From NCBI RefSeq assembly GCF_024580525.1, contig NZ_JANIKQ010000005.1, forward strand, positions 62,001-126,000: a stretch of 64,000 bases of DNA, written 5' to 3'. The position numbers were made by a program, and so were the translations under genes. The notes beneath the pieces are model-generated. The model saw only the letters and a program-made list of their open reading frames with translations, ran no database searches and was not told the DNA's origin. This document shows positions 19,429 through 28,014 of this stretch, piece by piece. This stretch comes from Neisseria dentiae (GTDB taxonomy: Bacteria; Pseudomonadota; Gammaproteobacteria; Burkholderiales; Neisseriaceae). Within the stretch, counting starts at the first letter, position 1; each line of letters opens with the position of its first letter.

Positions 19429-20286
19429 TTACGGCTTTGCCAACCGGCACCAACCGATATAGGCCAACAAAATCACATTCATCATCAGCGCATAAATCAC
19501 CGCCGGCAACGCAAACGCCTCATTATTTAACACAAACGGGCTGCCCGCCACCGCAATCGCCTGAGCCGAATTCTGCATACCCACCTCAATCACAATCGTA
19601 CGCCGCTGCCTGGCCGGCAGCCCGAACGCCGCCGCCAGCAGCGCCCCCAAAGCCATCGCCGCCAAAATCAGCGCCGACACCATCCACACCAGCGACACGA
19701 AATGCTGTACGATAATCTGCCGGTTGGCCGCAAAAAACACCGCCGCCAACACCAGCAGCGCCGGAAACGCCACCTTATCCAACCCCTTTTTCGCCTTTTG
19801 CGCCCAATCAGGCCAAAAACGGCGTACCGCCATGCCCAGCAACACCGGCAGCAGCACCAACACCACATTCTGCACCAGCAGCTGCCCCACCGGCAGCTTC
19901 ACCGCCCCCGCGCCGCCCAAACCCGCCGCATCAAACGCATACAGCAGCACCGGCGGAATGGTAAACACCGTAATGATGCTGCTCAACACCGTAAGCGTTA
20001 CCGATAGCGGCACATCGCCCCGGGCAACCGAAGTAAAAATATTCGACGACGTGCCGCCCGGCGAACAGGCAATCAGCATCAGCCCCACCAACAGATAAGG
20101 CTCCGGCCCGAACAAGCCAACCAACCCCGCCGCCAGCAACGGCAGCAGCACAACCTGCGCCGCCGTGCCCACCAACACCGCCTTCGGCTGCCGCAGCAAA
20201 ACGGCAAAATCGCCCGGCTTAAACGACAAGCCCAAACCGAACATCAACAGCAGCAAAATCGGGAGAACGATAAAAATAGGGTTCAT
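19429..20286 (-). CDS. Bile acid:sodium symporter family transporter
   Basis: A 285-aa, highly hydrophobic protein of the BASS/SBF family with nine or ten membrane segments. Diagnostic crossover regions are LMLIACSPGGTSSNIFTSVA and IEVGMQNSAQAIAV, which form the sodium sites and substrate cavity in the meningococcal ASBT structure. The natural substrate in neisseriae is not bile acid; related proteins take up pantoate or other organic anions. It is monocistronic. The GC-rich third positions agree with its neighbours. Confidence 0.88.
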   Translation of the reverse strand: MNPIFIVLPILLLLMFGLGLSFKPGDFAVLLRQPKAVLVGTAAQVVLLPLLAAGLVGLFGPEPYLLVGLMLIACSPGGTSSNIFTSVARGDVPLSVTLTVLSSIITVFTIPPVLLYAFDAAGLGGAGAVKLPVGQLLVQNVVLVLLPVLLGMAVRRFWPDWAQKAKKGLDKVAFPALLVLAAVFFAANRQIIVQHFVSLVWMVSALILAAMALGALLAAAFGLPARQRRTIVIEVGMQNSAQAIAVAGSPFVLNNEAFALPAVIYALMMNVILLAYIGWCRLAKP

Positions 20287-20404
20287 AACATTCCGTTTAA
20301 ATTAAAAACACAGCTTTTCAGGCTGCGCCAGCTTGCAGAACGGCAATTGTAACATTGCCCGAAACCGCAAAACGGCTGTTGAACCCCCGATAAAAAGCCG
20401 TCTG

Positions 20405-20690
20405 AGGCTTTTGAAAATTCTTTTCTATACCTTAAAACACTTGCGTCATGCTCGGGCTTGACCCGAGCATCTTTTGTTTTAGAAGCAAAAGAGATACTCG
20501 GGTCAAGCCCGAGTATGACGGAATATAAGTAAATTCAGGAATAAAACGGCTTTTTTGCAAAGGTCCCAACCTGAAACATTGCCGCCATTCGCATTCCGCT
20601 CTACCCGGGCTTGAGCTGAATATCTGTGATTTCTTACGAAACAAAAAGCTACCCGGGTCAAGCCCGGACATGGCGCAGGTGTTTTAAGTT
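20405..20690. repeat. Two B-type MITE-like repeats in tandem
   Basis: First core: TGCTCGGGCTTGACCCGAGCA with mirrored TACTCGGGTCAAGCCCGAGTA (about 20446-20520), right end TTTTTGCAAAGGTCCC (20552-20567). Second core: CTACCCGGGCTTGAGC with CTACCCGGGTCAAGCCCGG (about 20600-20675). Each half-core is itself palindromic. The block joins directly to the next element at 20691. Confidence 0.7.
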
Positions 20691-20886
20691 GAGACCTTTG
20701 CAAAATTCATTTAGGCCGTCTGAAAAATCAGATTATCGTCATTCCCGCGTAGGCGGGAACCCAGTCGCTTTGCCATAAGTTATTGAAATAAAATACTTGA
20801 TGGTTTGAAGACTGGATTCCCGCCTACGCGGGAATGACGGAATTTAAGCATTTCAGACGGTCTTAAGGGTATTTTTGCAAAGGCTC
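20691..20886. repeat. A-type MITE-like repeat with dRS3 arms
   Basis: Left end GAGACCTTTGCAAAA (20691), right end TTTTTGCAAAGGCTC (ends 20886), 196 bp. A DUS lies 8 bp inside the left end. The arms are ATTCCCGCGTAGGCGGGAAC (about 20740) and ATTCCCGCCTACGCGGGAAT (about 20816), both dRS3-like, and a mirrored DUS-like TTTCAGACGGTCTT lies near the right end. The element can fold into one long hairpin. Confidence 0.8.
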
Positions 20887-20950
20887 AGGTTTCATTTGGA
20901 AATGCAGGTTTTACAAAGACTTCGCCTTACGCGCTGTTATCAAATATACA

Positions 20951-20982
20951 AGGCCGTCTGAAAAATAGCTTTCAGACGGCCT
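20951..20982. terminator. Inverted DUS pair
   Basis: AGGCCGTCTGAAA and TTTCAGACGGCCT form a 13-bp stem with a six-base loop. It lies in a gene-free stretch and may end transcription of the minus-strand orphan gene at 21170. Confidence 0.6.
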
Positions 20983-21048
20983 GTAAGATTTAAAAACCCG
21001 ATTGAAGTTTAAAAAGGTTGGTATTTGGTTATACCCAGGTTTCGCTTT

Positions 21049-21136
21049 GTAGGGTGCGAGCCAACGGCACGCACGCGTTGTGTTTTCTTAATTACAGCCC
21101 ATCATTTCGCGTGCGTGCCGTTGGCTCACACTCTAC
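21049..21136. repeat. 29-bp inverted repeat (GTAGGGTGCGAGCC type)
   Basis: Left arm 21049-21077 starts GTAGGGTGCGAGCCAACGGC; right arm 21108-21136 is its reverse complement at 27 of 29 positions, with a 30-base spacer. It immediately follows the 3' end of the AT-rich gene at 21170-22147. No coding or terminator T-tract is present. Confidence 0.7.
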
Positions 21137-21169
21137 AGAAAGGCTATACTTTCTTGATAAATCAAGAAC

Positions 21170-22147
21170 TTAAATTAAAATTTCGTAAATTAATTCGAGT
21201 AAAATTATAAGAATTCCAAAAGGTGCAAATACTGTTCCCAACAAAATTATCGTGGCAGAATGAATAGGTTTATCTGACATATTTTGAGCTAACTGAGCTA
21301 TCAAAAAATTCTTAAATTTATCAAATATTGATGTGTATTTGTAGAGTATGGCAGCAAATAAAAATACCATACCAAAAATTGATGTAAAAAGACTAGAGAA
21401 AAATAGCATTCCTTCCGGGAAGGCATAAATTAATTCAGAGTTTCCTCCTATAATTTCACCATTAGGCTTTATATACCAATCCTCAAGAGTAACAAAATAC
21501 CCCGACAACTCTAAAGGATGGCTAAACCATGAAATAATACTATCAATCAAAGAATAATCCACGTTCTCACCTTCATTCGGTAGCTTTTTGTTTATTATGA
21601 AATGCTTAAAATTCACAAATAGAAATGCAAATAAAAACATAGAAAAAACAAAATCTATGAATACAGAAAATACTTGAATAATAATATTCTTTTGAGAAGA
21701 CCAATTGAATATACATCTCGTTAAAGATATTGATATATAATCAATAAAAATACCAAATATAAGTAGATATGCAAATCGTTGCCATACTAAATTTGTTACG
21801 TCAGGAATACTAAGCCAGCTATAAGGATTTCTTATTGTTAAAATAATGCAAAGAGCAATGAAAAATAAAACAGTTACCAAAGCTGATGTAAGAAATGCAC
21901 GAAGCGATATTATTTTTTTCCCATAAACAATATCTGATAAATAAACTGAAGAAATTAAAAATTTTGAAAATGGCCTATTTATCTTCAGTTTTTCTATATA
22001 ATCAGGAATTTGCTGGGCAATGCTACCCTTGCCAAAGTTGTCATCAAGCCATTTAGAAAATCCTAAAACTATTCCAATTATTATAGGAATTGAGGTAATT
22101 AAACCACTAAGAGATAAATATTCTTTAATGAGGTTTATCATATCCAA
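21170..22147 (-). CDS. Orphan AT-rich integral membrane protein
   Basis: A 325-aa protein that I do not recognise. It has about six hydrophobic segments, near residues 10-30, 84-105, 122-142, 155-178, 250-275 and 300-322, so it is an inner-membrane protein. Between TM4 and TM5 is a larger soluble loop (about residues 185-245). The codons are strongly A/T-rich, unlike the GC-rich genes on both sides, and repeats flank its 3' side, both signs of lateral transfer. The start may be Met1 or Met3. No partner gene is adjacent. It could belong to a phage-defence or bacteriocin-immunity class, but nothing in the sequence shows that. Confidence 0.7.
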   Translation of the reverse strand: MDMINLIKEYLSLSGLITSIPIIIGIVLGFSKWLDDNFGKGSIAQQIPDYIEKLKINRPFSKFLISSVYLSDIVYGKKIISLRAFLTSALVTVLFFIALCIILTIRNPYSWLSIPDVTNLVWQRFAYLLIFGIFIDYISISLTRCIFNWSSQKNIIIQVFSVFIDFVFSMFLFAFLFVNFKHFIINKKLPNEGENVDYSLIDSIISWFSHPLELSGYFVTLEDWYIKPNGEIIGGNSELIYAFPEGMLFFSSLFTSIFGMVFLFAAILYKYTSIFDKFKNFLIAQLAQNMSDKPIHSATIILLGTVFAPFGILIILLELIYEILI

Positions 22148-22222
22148 TCTTTCTAAAAATTCCCAATCTAATTAATATTTCTGGGCTTGGGAAGCAAGGC
22201 ACCTTTGTTGAGTTTTCTCCAT

Positions 22223-25018
22223 TCAATGCGCCTCTTCCCAATTCTCCCCCACGCCCACTTCGGCCACCAGTGGCACGTTTAATCTGCCACCGGCCACGCC
22301 TGCCATAATTTCGGGCAGTTTCTGTTTCACCAATTCCAATTCCGCTTCGGGTACTTCCAACACCAATTCATCGTGCACCTGCATAATCAGTTTGCTTTGC
22401 AGGCCGTCTGAAACGAGCCAGTCGCGCACGTTTATCATGGCGCGTTTGATCAGGTCGGAGGCGGTGCCCTGCATGGGGGCGTTGATGGCGGCGCGCTCAG
22501 CCCCGGCGCGTTGGTTGGCGTTGGCGGCGCGGATGTCGGGCAGGTAGAGGCGGCGACCGAACAGGGTTTCGACATAACCTTGCGCGGCGGCCTGTTCTTT
22601 GGTGCGCTGCATATAGTCGGCCACGCCGGGGTAGCGGGCGAAGTAGCGGTCGATAAAGTTTTTGGCGGACAGGTTGTCGATGCCCAACGATTTGGCGAGG
22701 CCGTATTGCCCCATGCCGTAGATCAGGCCGAAGTTGATGGTTTTGGCGTAGCGGCGCTGTTCGCTGCTGACGCTTTTGGGTGCAACGCCGAACACTTCGG
22801 CGGCGGTGCGGCGGTGCACGTCTTCGCCGTTTTGGAAGGCGGCGAGCAGGGTTTTGTCGCCGGAGAGGTGCGCCATAATGCGCAGTTCGATTTGCGAATA
22901 GTCGGCGGATACGATCGCGCTGCCGGCGGGGGCGGTGAAGGCGCGGCGTACGCGGCGGCCTTCGGCGGTGCGGATGGGAATGTTTTGCAGGTTGGGGTTG
23001 TTGCTGGCAAGACGGCCGGTGATGGCGACGGCTTGGGCGTAGGTGGTGTGCACGCGGCCGGTGTGCGGGTTGATCATCTCGGGCAGTTTGTCGGTGTAGG
23101 TGGATTTGAGTTTGGCCAGGCCGCGGTTTTGCAGGATGATGTTGGGCAGCGGGTAGTCGGGCGCGAGCTGTTCGAGCACGGCTTCGTTGGTGGAAATGCC
23201 GCCGGAAGCGGTTTTTTTCAGCCCTTTGGTGGGAATGCCCATTTTGTCGAACAGGATTTCCTGCAATTGTTTGGGCGAGTTGAGGTTGAAGGGCTGGCCG
23301 GCGATTTGGTAGGCCTGCTGCTCGAGCTGCAACAGTTCGCTGCCCAGTTCGTGGCTTTGGCGGGCGAGTTCGTTTTTGTCGATCAATACACCGTTGCGCT
23401 CCATTTCAAACAGCACTTGGGCCACGGGCAGCTCCATATTTTGATACATTTCCAGCTGTTTGGCATCCATGCGCGCTTTGAGCCAGCTTTCGATGCGCAG
23501 GGCGAAATCGGCGTCTTGCGCGGCATATTCGGTGGCCTGCTCCAGCGCCACGTCGGCAAAGCTGATTTGTTTGGCACCTTTGCCGCACAGGGATTCATAA
23601 GTGATGGTGGGCAGGCCGAGCCAGCGTTCGGCCAATTCGTCCAGCCCGTGCCCCAAGTGGCTTTCGAGAATATACGAGGCGAGCATGGCGTCGCCGGCAA
23701 TGCCGTTTAAGGCAATATCATAATTGGCGAAAATATGCTGGTCGTATTTGAGGTTTTGGCCGATTTTTTTGAGTTCCGCATTCTCCAAATGCGGTTTCAG
23801 ACGGCCTAATACTTCGTTTAAATCAAGCTGTTCGGGCGCGGCGGTGGGGGTATGGCCGAGCGGGATATATACGGCGTCGCCCGCGGCAAAGGCAATGCTG
23901 ATGCCCACCAGCTGCGCTTCCATCGGGTTGAGCGAGGTGGTTTCGGTGTCGATGCCGACAGCTTCGGCTTGGGATAATCTGTCCAGTAGGGCGGCGAACT
24001 GCGCTTCAGTGGTAACTGCTTGATAGTTCAGCGCGGCGGGCGCGGGGGCGGTTTGCGGCAGGCTGTCCGCCACATTTTCAGACAGGCTTTGTTCGGCCAG
24101 CGCGGCCTGTTCGCCAATGTGCGCGGCGCCGAACAAATCGCCGTTGCCTTCATGCATACGCTCTTCGGCTTCTTTCAGCCAGGTGCGGAAATTCAGGCGT
24201 TTGAATTCCACCGCCAGTTGCGACCATTTCGGCGTGCTGCGGCGCAGGCTTTCGAGGCCGTCGACCAGCTCCGTATGCAAATCGACATCGGTTTTGATGG
24301 TCACCAGTTGGTAAGACAGGGGCAGTTGCGGCAGCGCGGCTTGCAGGTTTTCGCCCACCTTGCCTTTGATTTCGCCCGCGTGTTCGATCACGCCTTGCAA
24401 GGTACCGTATTGTTCCAGCCATTTCACCGCGGTTTTCGGGCCGCATTTTTCCACGCCGGGCACGTTGTCCACTTTGTCGCCCATCAGCGCGAGGTAGTCG
24501 ATGATTTGGTCGGGGCGCACGCCGAACTTGGCTTTGACGCCTTCTATATCAAGCTTCTCGTTGCTCATGGTGTTGACAAGGGTAACGTGTTCGCTCACCA
24601 ATTGCGCCATGTCTTTGTCGCCGGTGGACACCACCACGTTCCAGCCCGCCGCTTCGCCCTGTTTGGCGAGCGTGCCGATCACGTCGTCCGCTTCCACGTC
24701 GGGCACCACCAGCACCGGCCAGCCCATCAGCCACACCATTTCCGGCAGCATTTCCGCCTGCGGGCGCAATTCGTCGGGCATCGGCGGGCGGGTGGCTTTG
24801 TAGTCGGGAAACATTTGGTGGCGAAAGTTTTTGCCTTTGGCGTCGAACACCACCGCGCAATAGTCGTGCACATAATCGGCGCGCAGGCGGCGCAGCATAT
24901 TGAGCACGCCGTAGAGCGCGCCGGTGGGCGTGCCGTCGGGTGAGGTTAAGGGCGCCATGGCGTGGAAGGCACGATAGAGATAGGAAGAGCCGTCAACGAG
25001 GAGCAGGGTTTGGGACAT
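22223..25018 (-). CDS. polA: DNA polymerase I
   Basis: A 931-aa protein with three domains: 5'-3' nuclease (about 1-290, start MSQTLLLVDGSSYLYRAFHA), 3'-5' exonuclease (about 330-530, with the catalytic VGIDTETTSLNP, NLKYD and EYAAQDADF) and polymerase (about 540-931, motif A VSADYSQIELR, motif B RRYAKTINFGLIYGMG, motif C MQVHDELVLEVP). All proofreading carboxylates are present, so the exonuclease should be active. It fills Okazaki and repair gaps. Several DUS lie inside the reading frame. Confidence 0.98.
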   Translation of the reverse strand: MSQTLLLVDGSSYLYRAFHAMAPLTSPDGTPTGALYGVLNMLRRLRADYVHDYCAVVFDAKGKNFRHQMFPDYKATRPPMPDELRPQAEMLPEMVWLMGWPVLVVPDVEADDVIGTLAKQGEAAGWNVVVSTGDKDMAQLVSEHVTLVNTMSNEKLDIEGVKAKFGVRPDQIIDYLALMGDKVDNVPGVEKCGPKTAVKWLEQYGTLQGVIEHAGEIKGKVGENLQAALPQLPLSYQLVTIKTDVDLHTELVDGLESLRRSTPKWSQLAVEFKRLNFRTWLKEAEERMHEGNGDLFGAAHIGEQAALAEQSLSENVADSLPQTAPAPAALNYQAVTTEAQFAALLDRLSQAEAVGIDTETTSLNPMEAQLVGISIAFAAGDAVYIPLGHTPTAAPEQLDLNEVLGRLKPHLENAELKKIGQNLKYDQHIFANYDIALNGIAGDAMLASYILESHLGHGLDELAERWLGLPTITYESLCGKGAKQISFADVALEQATEYAAQDADFALRIESWLKARMDAKQLEMYQNMELPVAQVLFEMERNGVLIDKNELARQSHELGSELLQLEQQAYQIAGQPFNLNSPKQLQEILFDKMGIPTKGLKKTASGGISTNEAVLEQLAPDYPLPNIILQNRGLAKLKSTYTDKLPEMINPHTGRVHTTYAQAVAITGRLASNNPNLQNIPIRTAEGRRVRRAFTAPAGSAIVSADYSQIELRIMAHLSGDKTLLAAFQNGEDVHRRTAAEVFGVAPKSVSSEQRRYAKTINFGLIYGMGQYGLAKSLGIDNLSAKNFIDRYFARYPGVADYMQRTKEQAAAQGYVETLFGRRLYLPDIRAANANQRAGAERAAINAPMQGTASDLIKRAMINVRDWLVSDGLQSKLIMQVHDELVLEVPEAELELVKQKLPEIMAGVAGGRLNVPLVAEVGVGENWEEAH

Positions 25019-25245
25019 AATCAGGCCGTCTGAAAAATAATCGAAAATAAAAGGGATTATAAAGGATATGCAGCATTAGCCGAACCGCAAAACGGCAGGC
25101 GGTTACTTTTGGGATAGTTTTGAAATATATCTTTTATATCAAACAACTTTGCATAATAAGTATTTTTTATGATAAGGTGAACCAAGCCCTGCTCCCGCAG
25201 CGGGCTTACCCCACACGTTAATAATGAGAAGAAAAGGAGGCTGTC

Positions 25246-25404
25246 ATGTTGCGCTATTCCGTTATATTTTTTGTTATCGCCATTATTGCCGCTGTGTTGG
25301 GCTTCGGCGGAATCGCCGGCAGTGCTGCAAGCATTGCCAAAATTCTGTTTATCGCGTTTTTGGTTTTGGCCGTGTTGTCGCTGATTTTCGGCCGCAAACG
25401 TTAA
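25246..25404 (+). CDS. DUF1328 (YtjA-type) small membrane protein
   Basis: I translated 52 aa: [20 protein letters not shown] then [19 protein letters not shown], ending LIFGRKR. Two membrane helices joined by a glycine-rich turn and the [10 protein letters not shown] pattern match DUF1328 (E. coli YtjA). A strong ribosome binding site, AAAAGGAGG, lies 6 bases before the ATG. The role is unknown. A perfect terminator follows 13 bp after the stop. Confidence 0.85.
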   Translation: MLRYSVIFFVIAIIAAVLGFGGIAGSAASIAKILFIAFLVLAVLSLIFGRKR

Positions 25405-25417
25405 CTGTTTCCACATC

Positions 25418-25454
25418 AAAAAAGCCCGACGGTGTTTGCCGACGGGCTTTTTTG
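25418..25454 (+). terminator. Terminator of the DUF1328 gene
   Basis: AAAAAAGCCCG and CGGGCTTTTTT with inner CGG/CCG pairing form a stem with a six-base loop and a T-run on both strands, so it is potentially bidirectional. It is not DUS based. Confidence 0.85.
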
Positions 25455-25506
25455 CGGCTTCGCCTTGTCTCGTATTGCGTTGCTGCATGATAAAACACCG
25501 TTTTCA

Positions 25507-25535
25507 TTGTTTTATCGGAACCGCCACTCTATAAT
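25507..25535 (+). promoter_or_regulatory. Promoter of the manganese-riboswitch transcript
   Basis: -35 TTGTTT (25507-25512), 17 bp, -10 TATAAT (25530-25535). The expected start near 25542 is just before the first helix of the riboswitch. Confidence 0.65.
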
Positions 25536-25545
25536 ATGCCCGTTC

Positions 25546-25715
25546 CCTTAAGGGAGTAGCCATCCGGCCCGTTCAAGCGGCCGGAACCGTTGTCAACACA
25601 ATTGCCTTGCAGGCATGGCAGCGGTATCTCCGCCCGAAACCGGAGACAGGCAAGACTTAAGGCACACAAACCCCCTCGCGGGCGGTGTTTGTTGTGCTTT
25701 ATCGTCTGCCCGCAA
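25546..25715 (+). promoter_or_regulatory. yybP-ykoY manganese riboswitch with expression platform
   Basis: P1 is CCTTAAG (25546-25552) with CTTAAGG (25656-25662). Right after P1 comes the conserved GGGAGTAGC; the 3' side has GGCAAGACTTAAGG, the conserved partner loop. These are the hallmarks of the yybP-ykoY Mn2+ class. Downstream, GCACA-CAAAC pairs with GTTTG-TGTGC around a loop containing GCGGGC, and that loop can instead pair with GCCCGC near 25708, giving two exclusive structures. The weak ribosome binding site of the next gene suggests translation control, though termination is possible. Confidence 0.88.
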
Positions 25716-25732
25716 CGGTTTTGAGTGTCTCG

Positions 25733-26305
25733 ATGGAAGCCTTTTTCTCTTCAACCCTCGGTGTGGCCATTGCCGAAATCGGCGATAAAACCCAATTGCT
25801 GGCCTTGTTTCTCGCCGCCCGTTTCGCCCAAAAAAACGCGATTGTGGCGGGTATGTTTGCGGCAACCCTGCTCAACCATGCCGTTTCCGCCGTGTTCGGC
25901 GTGTGGCTGGCGCAAACCGTGTCGCCCGATATGATGAAATGGATTGTCGGCCTGAGCTTTATCGCCGTCGGCCTGTGGCTGCTCCTGCCCGACAAAGCCG
26001 ACGGCCCCGACAGCCGCTGGCTGAAATACGGCGCGTTCGGTGCTACCGCAGTGCTGTTTTTTCTGGCAGAAATCGGCGACAAAACGCAGATTGCCACCGT
26101 GCTTTTGGCCGCCAAATACCAAGAAATGTTTTGGGTGGTGGCCGGCAGCATACTCGGCCTGATGCTCGCCAACGTGCCGGTGGTGTATCTGGGCGAAGCG
26201 CTGATGAAAAAAATCCCCGCCAAAGCCGTTCGCCTCGCCGCCTGCGCCCTCTTTTGCATTTTGGGTGCGGCAACATTGGCCGGCGGCGGCATTTCCCTGC
26301 AATAA
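25733..26305 (+). CDS. UPF0016/GDT1-family transporter, probable Mn2+ exporter
   Basis: A 190-aa membrane protein with two homologous halves of three helices, each with the family motif EIGDKTQ (near residues 13 and 107). Homologues are human TMEM165, yeast Gdt1 and the Vibrio manganese exporter MneA. I chose the ATG at 25733 (MEAFFSSTLGVAIAEIGDKT); an upstream ATG at 25685 lies inside the riboswitch platform. A Mn2+ riboswitch in its leader supports manganese export. Oddly, its stop codon TAA (26303-26305) is the first three bases of a Correia element, so the natural C-terminus may have been changed. Confidence 0.88.
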   Translation: MEAFFSSTLGVAIAEIGDKTQLLALFLAARFAQKNAIVAGMFAATLLNHAVSAVFGVWLAQTVSPDMMKWIVGLSFIAVGLWLLLPDKADGPDSRWLKYGAFGATAVLFFLAEIGDKTQIATVLLAAKYQEMFWVVAGSILGLMLANVPVVYLGEALMKKIPAKAVRLAACALFCILGAATLAGGGISLQ

Positions 26306-26408
26306 TAGTGGGTTAACAAAAACTGATACAGCGTTGGCTCACCTTGCCGTACTATTTGTACTGTCTGCGGTTCGCCGCCTCGTCTCAAATTTTGTTAACC
26401 CACTATTA
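26303..26408. mobile_element. Correia repeat enclosed element (106 bp)
   Basis: Perfect 19-bp terminal inverted repeats TAATAGTGGGTTAACAAAA enclose GCGTTGGCTCACCTTG, CCGTACTATTTGTACTGTCTGC and similar, which is the Correia/NEMIS core. The 106-bp length is the short class. Ends show TA duplication. It lies between the UPF0016 gene and the pseudouridine synthase gene and overlaps the stop codon of the former. Such elements can carry promoters and RNase III sites. Confidence 0.9.
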
Positions 26409-26423
26409 AAGGCCGTCTGAAAA

Positions 26424-27059
26424 ATGTTTTCCGTATTATTGCGCCACCACGACTTCGCAGCCGTTAACAAACCGCACGGCGTTGCCGTGCACCGCAACAG
26501 CGGTTCGGACGGACTCACCCGCGCCCTGACCGCCCAGCTCGGTGTGCCGCGCGTGTGGCTGGTACACCGTTTGGACCAACCCACCAGCGGCGTACTGCTG
26601 GTAGCCTTGAATCAGGAAGCCGCATCCGCGCTGGCGCAGCAGTTCGCCGCCAAAACCATACGCAAAACCTATTTGGCTTTGAGCGACAAAAAACCCGCCA
26701 AAAAGCAGGGCTGGGTAAAAGGCAGCATGGAAAAATCGCGGCGCGGCGCATGGAAACTCACCCGCGATATGCACAACCCTGCCGTTACGCAGTTTCACAG
26801 CCGCAGCGCCGCCCCCGGCCTGCGCCTGTTTGTGTTACAGCCACACACCGGTAAAACCCACCAATTGCGCGTTGCCATGAAAAGCCTCGGCAGCCCGATT
26901 CTGGGCGACGCGCTCTACGGCGGCAGCCCTGCGGCCAGGCTGTTTCTGCATGCTTGGAAGCTGGCATTCGATTACGGCGGCACGCATTATGAAATCACCG
27001 CCCCGTTGGATGAAAACTGGCCGCAAAGCGTTTCAGACGGCCTGCCCGCCTTATTGTGA
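26424..27059 (+). CDS. RluA-family RNA pseudouridine synthase
   Basis: A 211-aa protein without an S4 domain. The catalytic segment is VHRLDQPTSGVLLVAL with the essential aspartate; other family blocks are FAAVNKPHGVAVHRN, QPHTGKTHQLRVAM and ILGDALYGG. The lack of an S4 domain and the length resemble the TruC/RluA subgroup; the target uridine is unknown. A DUS in the frame encodes VSDGL near the C-terminus. A Correia element lies 15 bp upstream and may supply or separate promoter activity. Confidence 0.9.
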   Translation: MFSVLLRHHDFAAVNKPHGVAVHRNSGSDGLTRALTAQLGVPRVWLVHRLDQPTSGVLLVALNQEAASALAQQFAAKTIRKTYLALSDKKPAKKQGWVKGSMEKSRRGAWKLTRDMHNPAVTQFHSRSAAPGLRLFVLQPHTGKTHQLRVAMKSLGSPILGDALYGGSPAARLFLHAWKLAFDYGGTHYEITAPLDENWPQSVSDGLPALL

Positions 27060-27085
27060 AAAATTTGCCGCACCTGTTGCGGCAC

Positions 27086-27275
27086 TAGGGAGTGTAGTCA
27101 GAATGCTTGTGAAGCGGTTTTTTGAGGAAAAATCCGTAGATGCCAGGCAAAAAGCGCAGCAAGATTGGACATCTTGCGAGCATTTTAGCTTCGCAAGTCC
27201 GCTACGCTACCTAACGCCGCAGATGCGGATTTTGACCAAAAATACCGCCGCAACGCTTTCTGACTGCACTCCCTA
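27086..27275. repeat. 190-bp inverted-repeat element (TAGGGAGTG type)
   Basis: Ends TAGGGAGTGTAGTCAGAA and (reverse complement) TAGGGAGTGCAGTCAGAA match at 17 of 18 positions, followed by weaker inner pairing. The centre includes GATTGGACATCTTGCGAGC and TAGCTTCGCAAGTCCGCTAC. No ORF is present. It looks like a small non-autonomous element; I do not know a name for it. Confidence 0.65.
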
Positions 27276-27394
27276 AACCTTTTGGAGCGGAATTACCGCC
27301 GTTTATTGAACGCCAACCCGCCATAAAACACTTTTACAGACAATATGGTTATAATCCGCCCCTTGCTATTTCGTATTCCAACCCAACGCATTAC

Positions 27395-27988
27395 ATGAAA
27401 CCGCTTTTCTACTGCATCACCGCCGCCCTAACCGCACTGGCCGCCCTGCCCGCACACGCCGCCACTTATATCTGCAAAGACGGTGACCGTGCCGTTTATT
27501 CAACCATTAAACTCAATGCCGGCTGCACGCTTTCGCAGATGGACGGCACCAGCAACAGCGCCCCGCCTGCCGGCAATAACGCCATGCCCACCAAAGTCGA
27601 AAAAGTGTGGGAAACCGAACAACCCACCGCGCAAGACGACATCAAAATCGCCCCGTCTTCGCGCGACACCACCGTTACCAACACCGCCGAAGCCGCTTCG
27701 CCTTCGCTGCAAGTGAAAATCCGCAACGCCAACAAGGCGAAAAAGCAGGCGCCGCGCAAACCGATTATCGTGCCGCACATCACCGCTGCTCCCGCCAAAC
27801 AGCAGCTTTCGCGCAATCAGATTCTGCAAAACGAAATCCGCAACGAGCAAACCGCACTGGTACGCACCAAGGCGCAGCTAAACGTTGCCAAGAAAAAAGG
27901 CGACAAAGCCAAAACCAGCCGCCTCGAGCAGGAAGTCCGCGACCGCGAAGCCAGCATCCGCGCCATTCAGGCAGAGATGAAACGCTGA
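27395..27988 (+). CDS. DUF4124 domain protein, exported
   Basis: A 197-aa protein with signal peptide (ITAALTALAALPAHAAT) and an N-terminal DUF4124-like segment, TYICKDGDRAVYSTIKLNAG, with a cysteine pair (Cys27, Cys44). The middle is low complexity; the C-terminal 65 residues (NQILQNEIRNEQTALVRTKA onwards) are charged and predicted coiled coil. Similar proteins are common and uncharacterised in beta-proteobacteria. A DUS hairpin follows at 28015. Confidence 0.75.
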   Translation: MKPLFYCITAALTALAALPAHAATYICKDGDRAVYSTIKLNAGCTLSQMDGTSNSAPPAGNNAMPTKVEKVWETEQPTAQDDIKIAPSSRDTTVTNTAEAASPSLQVKIRNANKAKKQAPRKPIIVPHITAAPAKQQLSRNQILQNEIRNEQTALVRTKAQLNVAKKKGDKAKTSRLEQEVRDREASIRAIQAEMKR

Positions 27989-28014
27989 AGCACATTGCTT
28001 GCCCGCCAAACAAT

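Noticed and set aside
22511..23710. 399-codon open frame antisense to polA
   Set aside because: It is the GC-rich shadow of the polymerase gene, with low-complexity Gly/Ala/Val composition and no ribosome binding site.
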